52,269 bases of DNA, taken from positions 1-52,269 of the forward strand of contig JAFUFI010000021.1 of NCBI GenBank assembly GCA_017469945.1, in the 5' to 3' direction. The notes beneath the pieces were generated by a model that had not been told where the DNA came from, ran no database searches, and was given only the letters and a program-made list of their open reading frames with translations. Below are positions 1-8,332 of the stretch, one piece after another (the stretch's first letter is position 1; each line of letters opens with the position of its first letter). The DNA comes from Lachnospiraceae bacterium (GTDB lineage: Bacteria; Bacillota; Clostridia; Lachnospirales; Lachnospiraceae). A program made the position numbers and the translations under genes.

Positions 1-82
1 GTATTATAACGAGCAAAGAATCAAAGAAAAACTAGGATGGATGAGCCCTGTTCAATACAGGCTCCATCTTTTAGCTGCATAA
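1..82 (+). CDS. IS3-family transposase (OrfB), C-terminal end only
   Basis: The first bases encode, in frame from base 2, a 26-residue tail that reads YYNEQRIKEKLGWMSPVQYR and then six more residues before a TAA stop. The 'NxxRIKxKLxxxSPVxYR' ending is characteristic of the integrase-type transposase (rve domain, DDE catalytic core) of IS3/IS150-type insertion sequences. The catalytic core lies outside the window, so activity cannot be judged. The stop is followed by a hairpin and then by the element's terminal inverted repeat, as expected for the right end of such an element. Confidence 0.85.
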   Translation, partial: YYNEQRIKEKLGWMSPVQYRLHLLAA

Positions 83-88
83 AGAAAA

Positions 89-110
89 CGAGACGACCAA
101 AGTCGTCTCG
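89..110 (-). terminator. Intrinsic terminator inside the IS end, facing the mntP operon
   Basis: A perfect 9-bp stem (CGAGACGAC / GTCGTCTCG) with a 4-nt loop. Read on the minus strand it is followed by TTTTCTTT, as an intrinsic terminator should be. On the plus strand it is followed by an A-run, so it would end transcripts coming from mntP before they run antisense into the transposase gene. Confidence 0.65.
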
Positions 111-159
111 TAAAAAAGTCTAACTTTGAGGGGTCACCTCATTTTAAGCCTCCTGTTTT

Positions 160-801
160 TTAAAAGAATAATCCCTTTACCAGTATCTCTATACCGATCC
201 CTATAAGGATGATCCCGCCGATTATACCGGCGAATTTACCGAGTCCGTCTCCTACCAGCTTTCCGAGTTTAAGTCCCAGCATACAGATAATAAAGGTCAC
301 GACTGCGACTATTATCGAAGCTGTAAGAGCAGCCACAACATGATAATCAGAAATTGTAAGTCCTACGGAAAGAGCGTCTATTGACGTCGCTATACCCTGA
401 ATTATAAGGGCGTAAGCACCAATCTTTTTCTCCGAATCTGCTTTAATCCGATCGTCTGCTTGTTTCTCATTTTCCTTATCGCTATCCTTGTTTCTGATCT
501 CCGATACAGTTTCAAAAATCATCTTTCCACCGATAAAGATAAGAAGCGCAAATCCTACCCAGGGAATGATCTTTTCAAGTTCATCGAATATCCCTATAAG
601 GGTATGGACAAGGAACCAGCCTATAACAGGCATTGCGAACTGGAACAGCGCATAAACGCCGGCAATGATACTCATCCTTGCCGGCTTCATTTTAGGTTCC
701 TTTAATCCATTTGCGACGGAGACGGAAAACGCATCCATAGCGAGTCCGACTCCAAGCAAAAGGCTGTTTACTATAAGTACTATACTGATCTCGTTTGTCA
801 T
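160..801 (-). CDS. mntP: Manganese efflux pump MntP family
   Basis: A 213-residue inner-membrane protein of the MntP/DUF204 family, which exports Mn2+ and limits manganese toxicity. The two family half-repeats are visible: AMDAF with Asp23 in the first helix, and TSIDALSVG with Asp142 in the fourth. These paired acidic residues are the ones expected to handle the metal. Six hydrophobic segments can be drawn. The protein is about 25 residues longer than E. coli MntP because of a highly charged loop at roughly residues 101-127. It starts 6 bp after the GH25 gene and is the last gene of the valS-led run. No yybP-ykoY-type leader is visible, so its expression probably follows the upstream operon. 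The ribosome site is weak, which fits translational dependence on the gene before it. Confidence 0.88.
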   Translation of the reverse strand: MTNEISIVLIVNSLLLGVGLAMDAFSVSVANGLKEPKMKPARMSIIAGVYALFQFAMPVIGWFLVHTLIGIFDELEKIIPWVGFALLIFIGGKMIFETVSEIRNKDSDKENEKQADDRIKADSEKKIGAYALIIQGIATSIDALSVGLTISDYHVVAALTASIIVAVVTFIICMLGLKLGKLVGDGLGKFAGIIGGIILIGIGIEILVKGLFF

Positions 802-807
802 CTGTCT

Positions 808-1974
808 TTACCAAAGCGGTTCAAGGCTGATATTCATATCAACATTACCGCCTATACCGTTAACCTTACCGGTATCTTTATACTGCCAGATATCGTATTT
901 GTAAGGGAAGTACAAAGATTCGGAGTACCAGGCATACCACTTGGGTATCTCCTCAAGGCGCTCATTCTCAATATATAATGAACCCATCTCTGTGTTGAAA
1001 TAAAGCATCGGAATATATCCGGCTTCTTTTACGCGCTGGCAAAACGCCAGAATCACATCGGTTCTCTCTGTAGGTGAAAGAGCGTCCATTCTCGGATTCT
1101 TTCCTGCAACACGCTCTACGTCCATAACGATCGGAACGTTCTTAGCGTACGGACTTAAGGTTTCTATTGCAGCGTCAGCCTCTTCAACAGCTTCTTCGGC
1201 GGTTATGGCCTGACTGAAAACGTAAGCTCCGACCTTAACACCTGCTGCCATAGCCCCGCTTATGTTCTGGGATGCAAGAGAATCCTCGACCAGTCTTCCG
1301 GTACCGTAACCTCTGTAGTGAGTACGGACTATGGCAAATTCAACTCCGTCGGCAGCCACCTTGGACCAGTTGATATTTCCCTGATATTCGGAAACATCGA
1401 TTCCCTTATGGGATATAACATTTCCACTCTCGTCAGTATACTGAATCTCTCCGTTTTCGAGAACCTTGATCCTATCCTGTACAAGTTCGCTGAGCTTGAG
1501 AGATCTGTTTATCTCAATAAAGTGATAAGCGCTGTTACTTACAACAACGATATTGTTGGGATAAAGAAGTCTGAAGGTCTCTATTGAGGAGTTGGTTGAA
1601 AGGAGAGTATTCCTGATAAAATCAAGAAGATCGTTTCTTCCGAGGGCATAGCCCTGAGCCTTTGCCTGCACTCCGGCGGCTTCAACCTCGTCGGCGCGAA
1701 GCTTGTCCGCTACCTCACCGGCTTCCGTGATCATATCCTTTACCTGGGTCTCGGTATAAACAGGCAGCTCTCCGTTGGCATCTTCCGTAACAACGGCGTA
1801 CTTGCCGGTAAAGTAGGCCAAAAGAAGCGCTCCGGCTATAAGAAGCAGTACCACAAGGGTACTTATAAGAAGTACCAGCGCAGCGGTTATTCCTTTTGAT
1901 GTTTTCCTTCCGCGACCTGAAGGTCTCTCTTCCTCAAGGTCATCAACTTCCAAATCGTAATCCTGAATATCCAT
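808..1974 (-). CDS. Membrane-anchored GH25 muramidase (lysozyme)
   Basis: A 388-residue protein. An acidic cytoplasmic N-terminus (1-27) is followed by one membrane helix (about 28-55), a linker domain of unknown fold (60-185) and a C-terminal glycoside hydrolase family 25 domain (190-388). Family landmarks are GIDVSEYQG (Asp193), IVMDVE (Asp285 and Glu287, the catalytic pair) and YDIWQYK near the end. GH25 enzymes cleave the beta-1,4 bond between N-acetylmuramic acid and N-acetylglucosamine in peptidoglycan. With the type II anchor the catalytic domain would face the wall, suggesting wall remodelling rather than secreted lysis. It lies 20 bp after the TPR gene and 6 bp before mntP. No cell-wall-binding repeats are present. 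Confidence 0.9.
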   Translation of the reverse strand: MDIQDYDLEVDDLEEERPSGRGRKTSKGITAALVLLISTLVVLLLIAGALLLAYFTGKYAVVTEDANGELPVYTETQVKDMITEAGEVADKLRADEVEAAGVQAKAQGYALGRNDLLDFIRNTLLSTNSSIETFRLLYPNNIVVVSNSAYHFIEINRSLKLSELVQDRIKVLENGEIQYTDESGNVISHKGIDVSEYQGNINWSKVAADGVEFAIVRTHYRGYGTGRLVEDSLASQNISGAMAAGVKVGAYVFSQAITAEEAVEEADAAIETLSPYAKNVPIVMDVERVAGKNPRMDALSPTERTDVILAFCQRVKEAGYIPMLYFNTEMGSLYIENERLEEIPKWYAWYSESLYFPYKYDIWQYKDTGKVNGIGGNVDMNISLEPLW

Positions 1975-1994
1975 AAATCTCCCCTGTCCGCTTT

Positions 1995-3401
1995 TTAATC
2001 AGCGGTTATTTCGGTAATATACTGCTCACTTCTTCTCGCTCTCTCCGTATCAGGGAAGGTAAGAATAACCTGTTCGTAGATTGAGCGGGCTTCATCAAAG
2101 TTTCCGATAAGTCTGTACGCGTTGCCTAAGGTAAACAATGCATCCGCATTTGTCTTATCGTAGTATGAAGCCTTAGTAAGCTTATCGATAGCCGTCTCAT
2201 AGTTTTCGGCGTGGTATGCAGCCATACCTTCATCGTAGTAATTTCCCGCAACCGAAGGCCCTACAACAGCAAGGATTGACTGGTAGAGCTGCTGGTACTC
2301 GGCAGACATAGTTGACTCATCAACGTTTTCGCGAAGCTTATCAAGAGCCGCTGCCGTCTTTTCGTTGTCCTTTTCGGTAATAAACTCGCAGGCAATTTTC
2401 ATCAGTTCATCGTACTCACTGATAGTTCCGCCCTCTCCGCTGTAACCCTCGATCACATTTTCAAGAGTCTGCTTCTCTTTTGTTAGCGAGTCGATCTTGT
2501 TTTCAAGGTCCTGAATCGTGGAATTCTTGGTATCGATCTGGCTTCCGATTTCCTTGATATTCTCCTGCGCATCGCTGTTTACTTTCGATACTCTTGCGGG
2601 AACCACAAGGAAATAAACCGCCGCAGCGCCGAGTACAAGTCCGATCAAAATATTAACCAAAGTACCGATACCGGTATTTTTCGGCTCTTTATAATTGGCA
2701 GGCTGTATGATCAGTTCATCATCAACCTGATATCTGCGGATCTCGTTGTTGCCGCCCTTTGCAGGCTTTTTATCCATCTCATCCGGCTCGAGCATTTTTT
2801 CGATCTCAAGCTGGTATCTGCGAGCCGTGACATTGCCCCTATCTACCTTAAGGCAGGATTCAACTTCTTTATCGGCTCTCTCCCAATCCCCCTGGTCCAT
2901 ATATAAAAGCGCGAGCAAAAGGTGCGCCTTAGCAAACTGTCTGTTCTTGGAAAGAGCGCTCTTTATCTGGATAACCGCAAGATCCTTGCTTCCCTGGAGA
3001 CAGTAGTTGTAAGCGATATTATACTTTTCAACTGCAGCTGACATATCCGCAAAGCGGGCATTTGAAGACTGAAGGAGTTTTATATACTCACCCGCAACAT
3101 TTTTCTCGGGCCTGTTGGACTGGCTTACTACCCATTCGCTTAAAGCCACTCCGACTTCTCCCATCTCAAAATAGCAAAGTCCAAGCAGGTTTCTGGCATC
3201 TATATTATTTTTGTCAAATTTGAGACTCTGACGCAAAGCTACTATCGCGCCTGAAAGATCTCTTATCTCGGCCTTCTGAAGTCCCTCATTGTAAAAGCGG
3301 TTCGAGGTGTAGATGATCTTTTTGTACATTTTCACATCAGCACCGCAGGAGGTACAAAAGTCATACTCCGAAAGAAGGCTTCCGCAATTAAAGCAATACA
3401 T
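1995..3401 (-). CDS. Zinc-ribbon, TPR and coiled-coil membrane protein
   Basis: A 468-residue protein of unknown role. It starts with a short zinc ribbon (CxxC pairs Cys3/Cys6 and Cys16/Cys19), followed by tetratricopeptide repeats (about 30-205), one membrane helix (about 245-272), a coiled coil (about 278-320) and a second TPR block (about 370-460). The helix divides a cytoplasmic half from an extracytoplasmic half, so it could be a scaffold joining partners on both sides of the membrane. The start ATG has AAGGGG a few bases upstream. The neighbour downstream is a wall hydrolase with the same single-anchor layout. A joint role in envelope growth is possible but is inference only. Confidence 0.8.
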   Translation of the reverse strand: MYCFNCGSLLSEYDFCTSCGADVKMYKKIIYTSNRFYNEGLQKAEIRDLSGAIVALRQSLKFDKNNIDARNLLGLCYFEMGEVGVALSEWVVSQSNRPEKNVAGEYIKLLQSSNARFADMSAAVEKYNIAYNYCLQGSKDLAVIQIKSALSKNRQFAKAHLLLALLYMDQGDWERADKEVESCLKVDRGNVTARRYQLEIEKMLEPDEMDKKPAKGGNNEIRRYQVDDELIIQPANYKEPKNTGIGTLVNILIGLVLGAAAVYFLVVPARVSKVNSDAQENIKEIGSQIDTKNSTIQDLENKIDSLTKEKQTLENVIEGYSGEGGTISEYDELMKIACEFITEKDNEKTAAALDKLRENVDESTMSAEYQQLYQSILAVVGPSVAGNYYDEGMAAYHAENYETAIDKLTKASYYDKTNADALFTLGNAYRLIGNFDEARSIYEQVILTFPDTERARRSEQYITEITAD

Positions 3402-3414
3402 ATTGGAACACCCC

Positions 3415-3579
3415 TTATTGATAATGTGCTTCTGTGGTCTGCTGTTCTTCCGTTTCCTTCATCATACCCACAAGCATATCAGCCGCATCGGTAAGATCGA
3501 GAGAATAGACCGTATCCTCAAGCTTGCCGACTTCAACGCTGGGGTGAAAATTTTTAAGTTCTTCTTCAAAATTGATCAT
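3415..3579 (-). CDS. Small conserved-looking protein, 54 aa, unknown function
   Basis: A short open frame between folC and the TPR gene. Its ATG is preceded by GGAAG at a workable distance; it lies 16 bp after folC and 13 bp before the next gene. The product is acidic and soluble, begins MINFEEELKNFHPSVEVGKL, contains DLTDAADML in the middle and ends in a polar EETEEQQ-type tail. The gapless fit in a dense operon and the ribosome site argue that it is real. No family is recognised. Confidence 0.7.
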   Translation of the reverse strand: MINFEEELKNFHPSVEVGKLEDTVYSLDLTDAADMLVGMMKETEEQQTTEAHYQ

Positions 3580-3595
3580 ATTTCGTCACTTCCGA

Positions 3596-4936
3596 TCATG
3601 TAATAGAGGGCAGCATTTCCTTTATCTCGCCAACCAGATACAAGCTTCCGGCGATGTAGAGGCGGAAAGGATCGTCTGCCGCTTTAATCTTCTTTTCATT
3701 AAGCTGACTCTTCAGGGCCTTGCGGGAGTTTGCCGCGCTTTCAACACATTTTGCGCCCGCTTTTTCAAAGCTCTTTATCACAAGAGAAACATCAGCACTT
3801 CTGCTTGAAACAAGAGGCGTTACAACTATTTTGTCAAAAAGCCCGGAAATAACAATTTCCCGGATCATGTCGGTATAATCCTTATCGGAGACTACTCCGA
3901 AGATAAGTCTCCTTTTTTCGGAGATACCGTCATCTTTAACCGTCCCCAAAAAGGCCTCTATGCCGTCCGGGTTATGAGCTCCGTCAACAAAAACATCCGG
4001 AAGAATCTCCTCCATTCTACCGGCCCAGTGACATTTAATAAGGCCTTCTTTAAGTATTTCGGGAGAAATCCTTTCGGTAAGGGATGCCGCCTCGATGGCT
4101 TTAACCGCCAGCGCAGCGTTTTGCACCTGATATTCAGCTATTGTGTCTAAACATAAAGATACATCTTTATAATATCCGTCCAGAAGGCAAAAAGCAACTT
4201 TTTCGGATAAATTTTGTAAAACTTTCACATTTGCCGCGCTTACAGGGATAAGCTTTCCGGCTCCCCTTAGCTTGCTTTCTTTTTCAATAGCCTCGGAAAC
4301 CGTCTTTAGCGAATCAAGATAGACAAGCGGTCTGTCTTTAGCCGCTATTCCGGCCTTTTGAACCGCGATAAGCTCTTTAGTATCTCCGAGGTACTCGGTA
4401 TGGTCAAGGCCGATCTTTGTTATAACGGCGGCTTCTTTGGTGACCACGCTGTTTGTGGCATCAAGAGCTCCACCAAGCCCGGTCTCTAATATGCACCACT
4501 CTATCCCCGCCTTTTTAAAGACGATCATCGCCATAAAAAACAGGAATTCAAAGAAGGTGGGGTGGTATGCGTTCTCCCCCCGTAAAATCGCTTCATGATT
4601 GATAAGACGATATATCTCGTTAAAAGCTTCAAGAAATTCTTCATGGGATATATCCTGTCCGCAGACCTTTATCCTCTCGCACATATCAACGAGATGAGGT
4701 GACGTAAAAAGCCCGGTCTTTATGCCGGCGCACCCAAGTACGCTGTCAAGGTATGCGCAGGTGGAACCTTTTCCGTTTGTACCGGCCACATGTATGATTT
4801 TAAAAGAAAGATCGGGATTTCCCAGCTTTTTTAAGAACTGCCTTGTTTCCTCGATCGTATGCTTAGAGGTAAAGCGGGGGGTATCGTAAAGATACTGCCC
4901 CGCCTCCTCAAAAGTCTTTATGTCTTTGCAGATCAT
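3596..4936 (-). CDS. folC: Folylpolyglutamate synthase / dihydrofolate synthase
   Basis: A 446-residue cytoplasmic Mur-ligase-type enzyme that adds glutamate to dihydropteroate and/or folates using ATP. Visible landmarks are the P-loop AGTNGKGST (about 51-59), ETGLGGALDATN in the central domain, DHTEYLG shortly after it, and GVVSDKDY in the C-terminal Rossmann domain. The length is normal for the family. The start ATG has AAAGG about nine bases upstream and sits 12 bp after the valS stop. The valS-folC order is common in Firmicutes, which supports the call. Whether it has both activities or only the polyglutamylation step cannot be decided from sequence alone. Confidence 0.95.
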   Translation of the reverse strand: MICKDIKTFEEAGQYLYDTPRFTSKHTIEETRQFLKKLGNPDLSFKIIHVAGTNGKGSTCAYLDSVLGCAGIKTGLFTSPHLVDMCERIKVCGQDISHEEFLEAFNEIYRLINHEAILRGENAYHPTFFEFLFFMAMIVFKKAGIEWCILETGLGGALDATNSVVTKEAAVITKIGLDHTEYLGDTKELIAVQKAGIAAKDRPLVYLDSLKTVSEAIEKESKLRGAGKLIPVSAANVKVLQNLSEKVAFCLLDGYYKDVSLCLDTIAEYQVQNAALAVKAIEAASLTERISPEILKEGLIKCHWAGRMEEILPDVFVDGAHNPDGIEAFLGTVKDDGISEKRRLIFGVVSDKDYTDMIREIVISGLFDKIVVTPLVSSRSADVSLVIKSFEKAGAKCVESAANSRKALKSQLNEKKIKAADDPFRLYIAGSLYLVGEIKEMLPSIT

Positions 4937-4948
4937 AATTATAAACCT

Positions 4949-7627
4949 TTATAAAGATGCAAGTCTCTCCTCAACCTGTGAGAGCATCTGGGTATATTTT
5001 GCAAGCTTTTCTTTCTCTTCGGCAACCTTCTCCGCAGGAGCTTTGGAGATAAACTTCTCATTTGAAAGCATTCCGTTTGAACGCTTGATCTCGCCTTCAA
5101 GGCGTGCCTTTTCCTTTGAAAGACGCTCTTTTTCCTTCTCGATATCAACCAGCTCGGCAAAAGGAATATAAAGCGTTGCTCCGGGGATCACAATGGATAC
5201 GGCGTCGTCTGCGATTCCGGTCTTGTCTTTCTGCGTCTTCGCATTTTCGGAGTAAGCAAGTACCTGGAAGAAAAGTTTTCCTTCGTCGAAGGTACGGATA
5301 ACGTCCTCATCCTCGCTGACAACGAAGATTGCAGCCTTGCGGCTCGGTGGAACGTTCATCTCGGTACGGATATTTCTTACGCCTCTTACTGCTTCCTTGA
5401 TAAGCTCGATGTCATGCTCCTCGCGGGCGAAGTTTCTCTCCTCGCTGTAGGTGGGCCAAGCACTTATCATGATGGACTCTTCTTCGTCCTGGATGTTGCA
5501 GAAGATCTCCTCTGTAATGAAAGGCATATAAGGATGAAGGAGCTTAAGAGCGTCGATAAGGACGGTCTTAAGGGTCCAGAGAGCAGCATTCTGGCTTGCG
5601 GTATCGTCTGTGGTATAGAGCCTCGGCTTAACCATCTCGATGTACCAGTCACAGAACTCGTCCCAGATAAAGTCGTAAACCTTCTGAACAGCGATTCCAA
5701 GCTCAAAGTTGTCCATGTTATCGGTAACATCCTTAACAAGGGTATTGAGTTTTGAAAGGATCCACTTGTCTACAGGCTGTAAGTCCTTATCCTCGGGCTT
5801 ATGAACGGTAAGTCCGCTCTTTTCGGCCGCCTGGTCGATATTCATCATAATGAATCTTGTAGCGTTCCAAACCTTGTTTGCAAAGTTACGGCTGTTTTCA
5901 ACTCTCTCGTAGTAGAAACGCATATCGTTTCCGGGAGCGTTGCCGGTAATAAGGGTGAGTCTTAATGCGTCCGCTCCGTACTTGTCGATGATCTCGAGAG
6001 GATCGATTCCGTTTCCTAAGGACTTACTCATCTTTCTTCCCTGGCTGTCACGAACAAGACCATGGAAAAGCACGGTCTTGAAAGGCTTTTCGCCCATATG
6101 CTCGTAACCGGAGAAAATCATTCTGATAACCCAGAAGAAGATGATATCGTATCCGGTAACAAGTACGTCTGTAGGATAGAAGTACTTAAGGTCTTCGGTC
6201 TTTTCGGGCCAGCCTAAGGTCTCGAAAGGCCAGAGAGCTGATGAAAACCAGGTATCAAGAGTATCGGGATCCTGCTCAAAATGCTTTCCGCCGCACTTAG
6301 GGCAAACAGTAGGCGCCTCTTTGGCTACAACAGTCTCTCCGCAATCCTGACAGTAGTATGCGGGGATTCTGTGGCCCCACCAAAGCTGACGGCTGATACA
6401 CCAGTCACGGATATTATCGGTCCAGTTGAAGTAGTTTTTCTCCATGCGCTCGGGAATAAGACGGATCTCGCCGTTTTTAACAGCTTCCCTTGCGGGCTTT
6501 ATAAGCTCGCTCATCTTAACAAACCACTGCTCTTTTACAAGGGGCTCGATGGTTGTCTTGCAGCGGTCATGGGTTCCTACGTTATGAGAATAGTCCTCGA
6601 TCTTAACAAGGAGGCCTTCCTCCTCAAGTTCCTTTACGATTGCGGCTCTTGCTTCATAGCGGTCCATTCCCTCGAATTTGCCGCCGTTTTTATTGATCGT
6701 AGCATCATCGTTCATAATATTGATGATGGGCAGATTGTGGCGCTTTCCAACCTCGAAGTCGTTGGGGTCGTGAGCGGGGGTGATCTTAACTACACCGGTA
6801 CCAAACTCTCTGTCAACGTAGGTATCCTCAACAATAGGGATCACACGGTTAACGATGGGGAGCAGTACCTTTCTTCCGTGGAGGTGGGTATATCTCTCGT
6901 CATCGGGATGAATTGCTACGGCTGTATCGCCAAGCATAGTCTCGGGACGGGTAGTTGCAAAGGTAAGGAATTCGGTCTTTGAAGCCTCGCCTGTCGCTTC
7001 GTCGATAAGAGGATACTTGATATGCCAAAAATGGCCTGCCTGCTCCTCATACTCAACCTCAGCGTCCGAAATTGAAGTATTACATACAGGGCACCAGTTG
7101 ATGATCCTTGAGCCCTTGTAGATATAGCCTTTTTCGTGCATCTTTACGAAGACTTCGGTTACAGCCTTGTTGCAGCCTTCGTCCATTGTAAAGCGCTCTC
7201 TGTCCCAGTCGCAGGATGAGCCCATCTTCTTAAGCTGGGAAACTATACGTCCGCCGTACTCTTTCTTCCACTCCCATGCACGCTCTAAGAATTTCTCTCT
7301 TCCAAGATCAGCCTTGTCAATTCCCTCCTTTTTAAGGGTCTCGATGATCTTGACCTCGGTAGCGATGGAAGCGTGGTCTGTTCCGGGCTGCCAGAGGGCG
7401 TTATATCCCTGCATTCTCTTCCAGCGGATAAGGATATCCTGCATAGTATTGTCAAGGGCGTGTCCCATGTGAAGCTGTCCCGTAATGTTCGGCGGGGGGA
7501 TCACAATAGTAAACGGGGTTTTTGAATGGTCAACTTCGGCATGAAAATACTTTTTGTCGAGCCATTTTTGATAGAGTCTGTCCTCTATCCCTTTGGGGTC
7601 ATAAGTTTTTGCGAGTTCCTTTGCCAT
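4949..7627 (-). CDS. valS: Valyl-tRNA synthetase
   Basis: An 892-residue class Ia aminoacyl-tRNA synthetase that charges tRNA-Val with valine. The HIGH-type signature is HMGH at residues 53-56 within [14 protein letters not shown], and the KMSKS loop is present intact as [12 protein letters not shown] zinc-type cysteine cluster (CQDC...CPKC) follows the [11 protein letters not shown] segment, and the C-terminus ends in the long coiled-coil arm typical of ValRS. The start ATG has AAGGAGG about seven bases upstream. The gene is preceded by a T-box leader and its own promoter, so expression should rise when uncharged tRNA-Val accumulates. It heads a run that continues into folC and on to mntP. 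Confidence 0.98.
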   Translation of the reverse strand: MAKELAKTYDPKGIEDRLYQKWLDKKYFHAEVDHSKTPFTIVIPPPNITGQLHMGHALDNTMQDILIRWKRMQGYNALWQPGTDHASIATEVKIIETLKKEGIDKADLGREKFLERAWEWKKEYGGRIVSQLKKMGSSCDWDRERFTMDEGCNKAVTEVFVKMHEKGYIYKGSRIINWCPVCNTSISDAEVEYEEQAGHFWHIKYPLIDEATGEASKTEFLTFATTRPETMLGDTAVAIHPDDERYTHLHGRKVLLPIVNRVIPIVEDTYVDREFGTGVVKITPAHDPNDFEVGKRHNLPIINIMNDDATINKNGGKFEGMDRYEARAAIVKELEEEGLLVKIEDYSHNVGTHDRCKTTIEPLVKEQWFVKMSELIKPAREAVKNGEIRLIPERMEKNYFNWTDNIRDWCISRQLWWGHRIPAYYCQDCGETVVAKEAPTVCPKCGGKHFEQDPDTLDTWFSSALWPFETLGWPEKTEDLKYFYPTDVLVTGYDIIFFWVIRMIFSGYEHMGEKPFKTVLFHGLVRDSQGRKMSKSLGNGIDPLEIIDKYGADALRLTLITGNAPGNDMRFYYERVENSRNFANKVWNATRFIMMNIDQAAEKSGLTVHKPEDKDLQPVDKWILSKLNTLVKDVTDNMDNFELGIAVQKVYDFIWDEFCDWYIEMVKPRLYTTDDTASQNAALWTLKTVLIDALKLLHPYMPFITEEIFCNIQDEEESIMISAWPTYSEERNFAREEHDIELIKEAVRGVRNIRTEMNVPPSRKAAIFVVSEDEDVIRTFDEGKLFFQVLAYSENAKTQKDKTGIADDAVSIVIPGATLYIPFAELVDIEKEKERLSKEKARLEGEIKRSNGMLSNEKFISKAPAEKVAEEKEKLAKYTQMLSQVEERLASL

Positions 7628-7670
7628 GATTTTTCCTCCTTATATTTTGCTTCGGAGTGAAAGACGGATC

Positions 7671-7780
7671 AAAGAGCGTTTTCGCTCTTTGTGCGCCGAT
7701 GTACGCAAGCTTAGCTTGCATTTTCCTCTGTACATCGGTCGCATCCCGGCGTTTTGTTATTCCAAGAATAACAAAACGCC
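7671..7780 (-). repeat. Three consecutive palindromes between the T-box terminator and valS
   Basis: Three hairpin-forming units follow one another. 7748-7780 has perfect 15-bp arms with a 3-nt loop. 7692-7743 has nearly perfect 13-bp outer arms (TGCGCCGATGTAC, one bulge) with an inner perfect 7-bp palindrome at 7705-7719. 7671-7690 is AAAGAGCG-TTTT-CGCTCTTT. The first unit shares its CGCC end with the T-box terminator arm. They lie in the untranslated leader of valS. Confidence 0.85.
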
Positions 7781-7810
7781 CCTTGCACTCCTTACAGAAT
7801 GCAAAGGGCG
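7771..7810 (-). terminator. Leader terminator of the valS T-box
   Basis: Read on the minus strand, CGCCCTTTGCA pairs with TGCAAGGGGCG around a 13-nt loop and is followed by TTTTGTTATT. It lies directly after the conserved T-box sequence, where the terminator competing with the antiterminator is expected. Confidence 0.85.
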
Positions 7811-8120
7811 TAAAATACGCGGTACCACCTTTGTTCACAGAAAATCCCTCTCGCACAGGGGCTTCCTGCCTCATTACACCGTTTCGTGGATTGACGGGTG
7901 GGCTACACAGACCGATTCTATTATTAAGCTTATTAAGCTTTGATCATTGGAACAGTTCCAAGATATCGATCCTTCACCTACCGGCTCGGAAGCTACCTTC
8001 TGTAATCCTACCCGAGGAAACTCTCAGCGCTGCTTAAGGTAATCTGCCTAAGCGGTGTCTCCTTCTCTGGCGGGCGGTTTCTACATACTCCTCTTCGTCA
8101 CAGCCATGTTTTCTTTAATT
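7771..8120 (-). ncRNA. T-box riboswitch leader of valS
   Basis: The minus strand at 7818-7830 carries the canonical T-box AGGTGGTACCGCG, the segment that pairs with the free CCA end of uncharged tRNA to form the antiterminator. Upstream are about 280 nt of structured leader with AGTA and AGAGA-type stem I elements near its start; downstream is a terminator with a T-run. The regulated gene is valS, so the expected specifier is a valine codon. A GUU triplet reads at 7953-7951 inside GGAACUGUUCC, but by position the specifier could also be read one base earlier as UGU, so I leave it unassigned. Transcription read-through of the whole downstream run depends on this switch. Confidence 0.93.
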
Positions 8121-8126
8121 ATGCTT

Positions 8127-8155
8127 ATATTAGGTTATGGTCCTTCGTTTGTCAA
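8127..8155 (-). promoter_or_regulatory. Promoter of the valS T-box transcript
   Basis: On the minus strand a perfect -35 TTGACA (8150-8155) is separated by exactly 17 bp from TAATAT (8127-8132). The start of transcription would fall near 8120, just ahead of the T-box stem I. Confidence 0.85.
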
Positions 8156-8183
8156 CAAGATATTTTTCGCCTGATACCGGCAT

Positions 8184-8332
8184 TAGTTCTCTTTAGCAAC
8201 TACATTGATGTCAGGGAACTGTGACTGGTAATAATCCACTGTTTTCTCCGGTACCTGGATCGTAAGCTTGCTCTTGTCAGTCACATAGTCAAAGAAGTCG
8301 TCGCGAATCTCCGTTACATTATCCGGAAAATT
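8184..8332 (-). pseudogene. Out-of-frame C-terminal tail of the LRR lipoprotein gene
   Basis: Just where the LRR protein frame runs out, the minus strand continues in the next frame with NFPDNVTEIRDDFFDYVTDK and on to a tail ending INVVAKEN before TAA at 8184-8186. This is about 48 further residues with the same repeat style and acidic character as the main protein. Adding one T to the TTTT run at about 8329-8332 joins the frames as LELVIFPDNVTEI, a natural repeat boundary. The simplest reading is a single-base deletion (or an assembly error) in a homopolymer. Confidence 0.75.

Larger units (their letters stand above)
1..141 (+). mobile_element. Right end of an IS3/IS150-group insertion sequence
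   Basis: The transposase tail is followed, 35 bases after its stop, by a segment at 118-141 (GTCTAACTT...GGGGTCACCTCA). This has the form of an IS150-group right terminal repeat, ending in CA as these elements do. The element ends about 18 bp beyond the stop codon of mntP, so insertion would not disrupt that gene. The left end and any target-site duplication are outside the window. Confidence 0.75.

Noticed and set aside
6281..6982. A 233-residue frame opposite valS
   Set aside because: Lies entirely antisense to a conserved synthetase gene; a by-product of its codon use.
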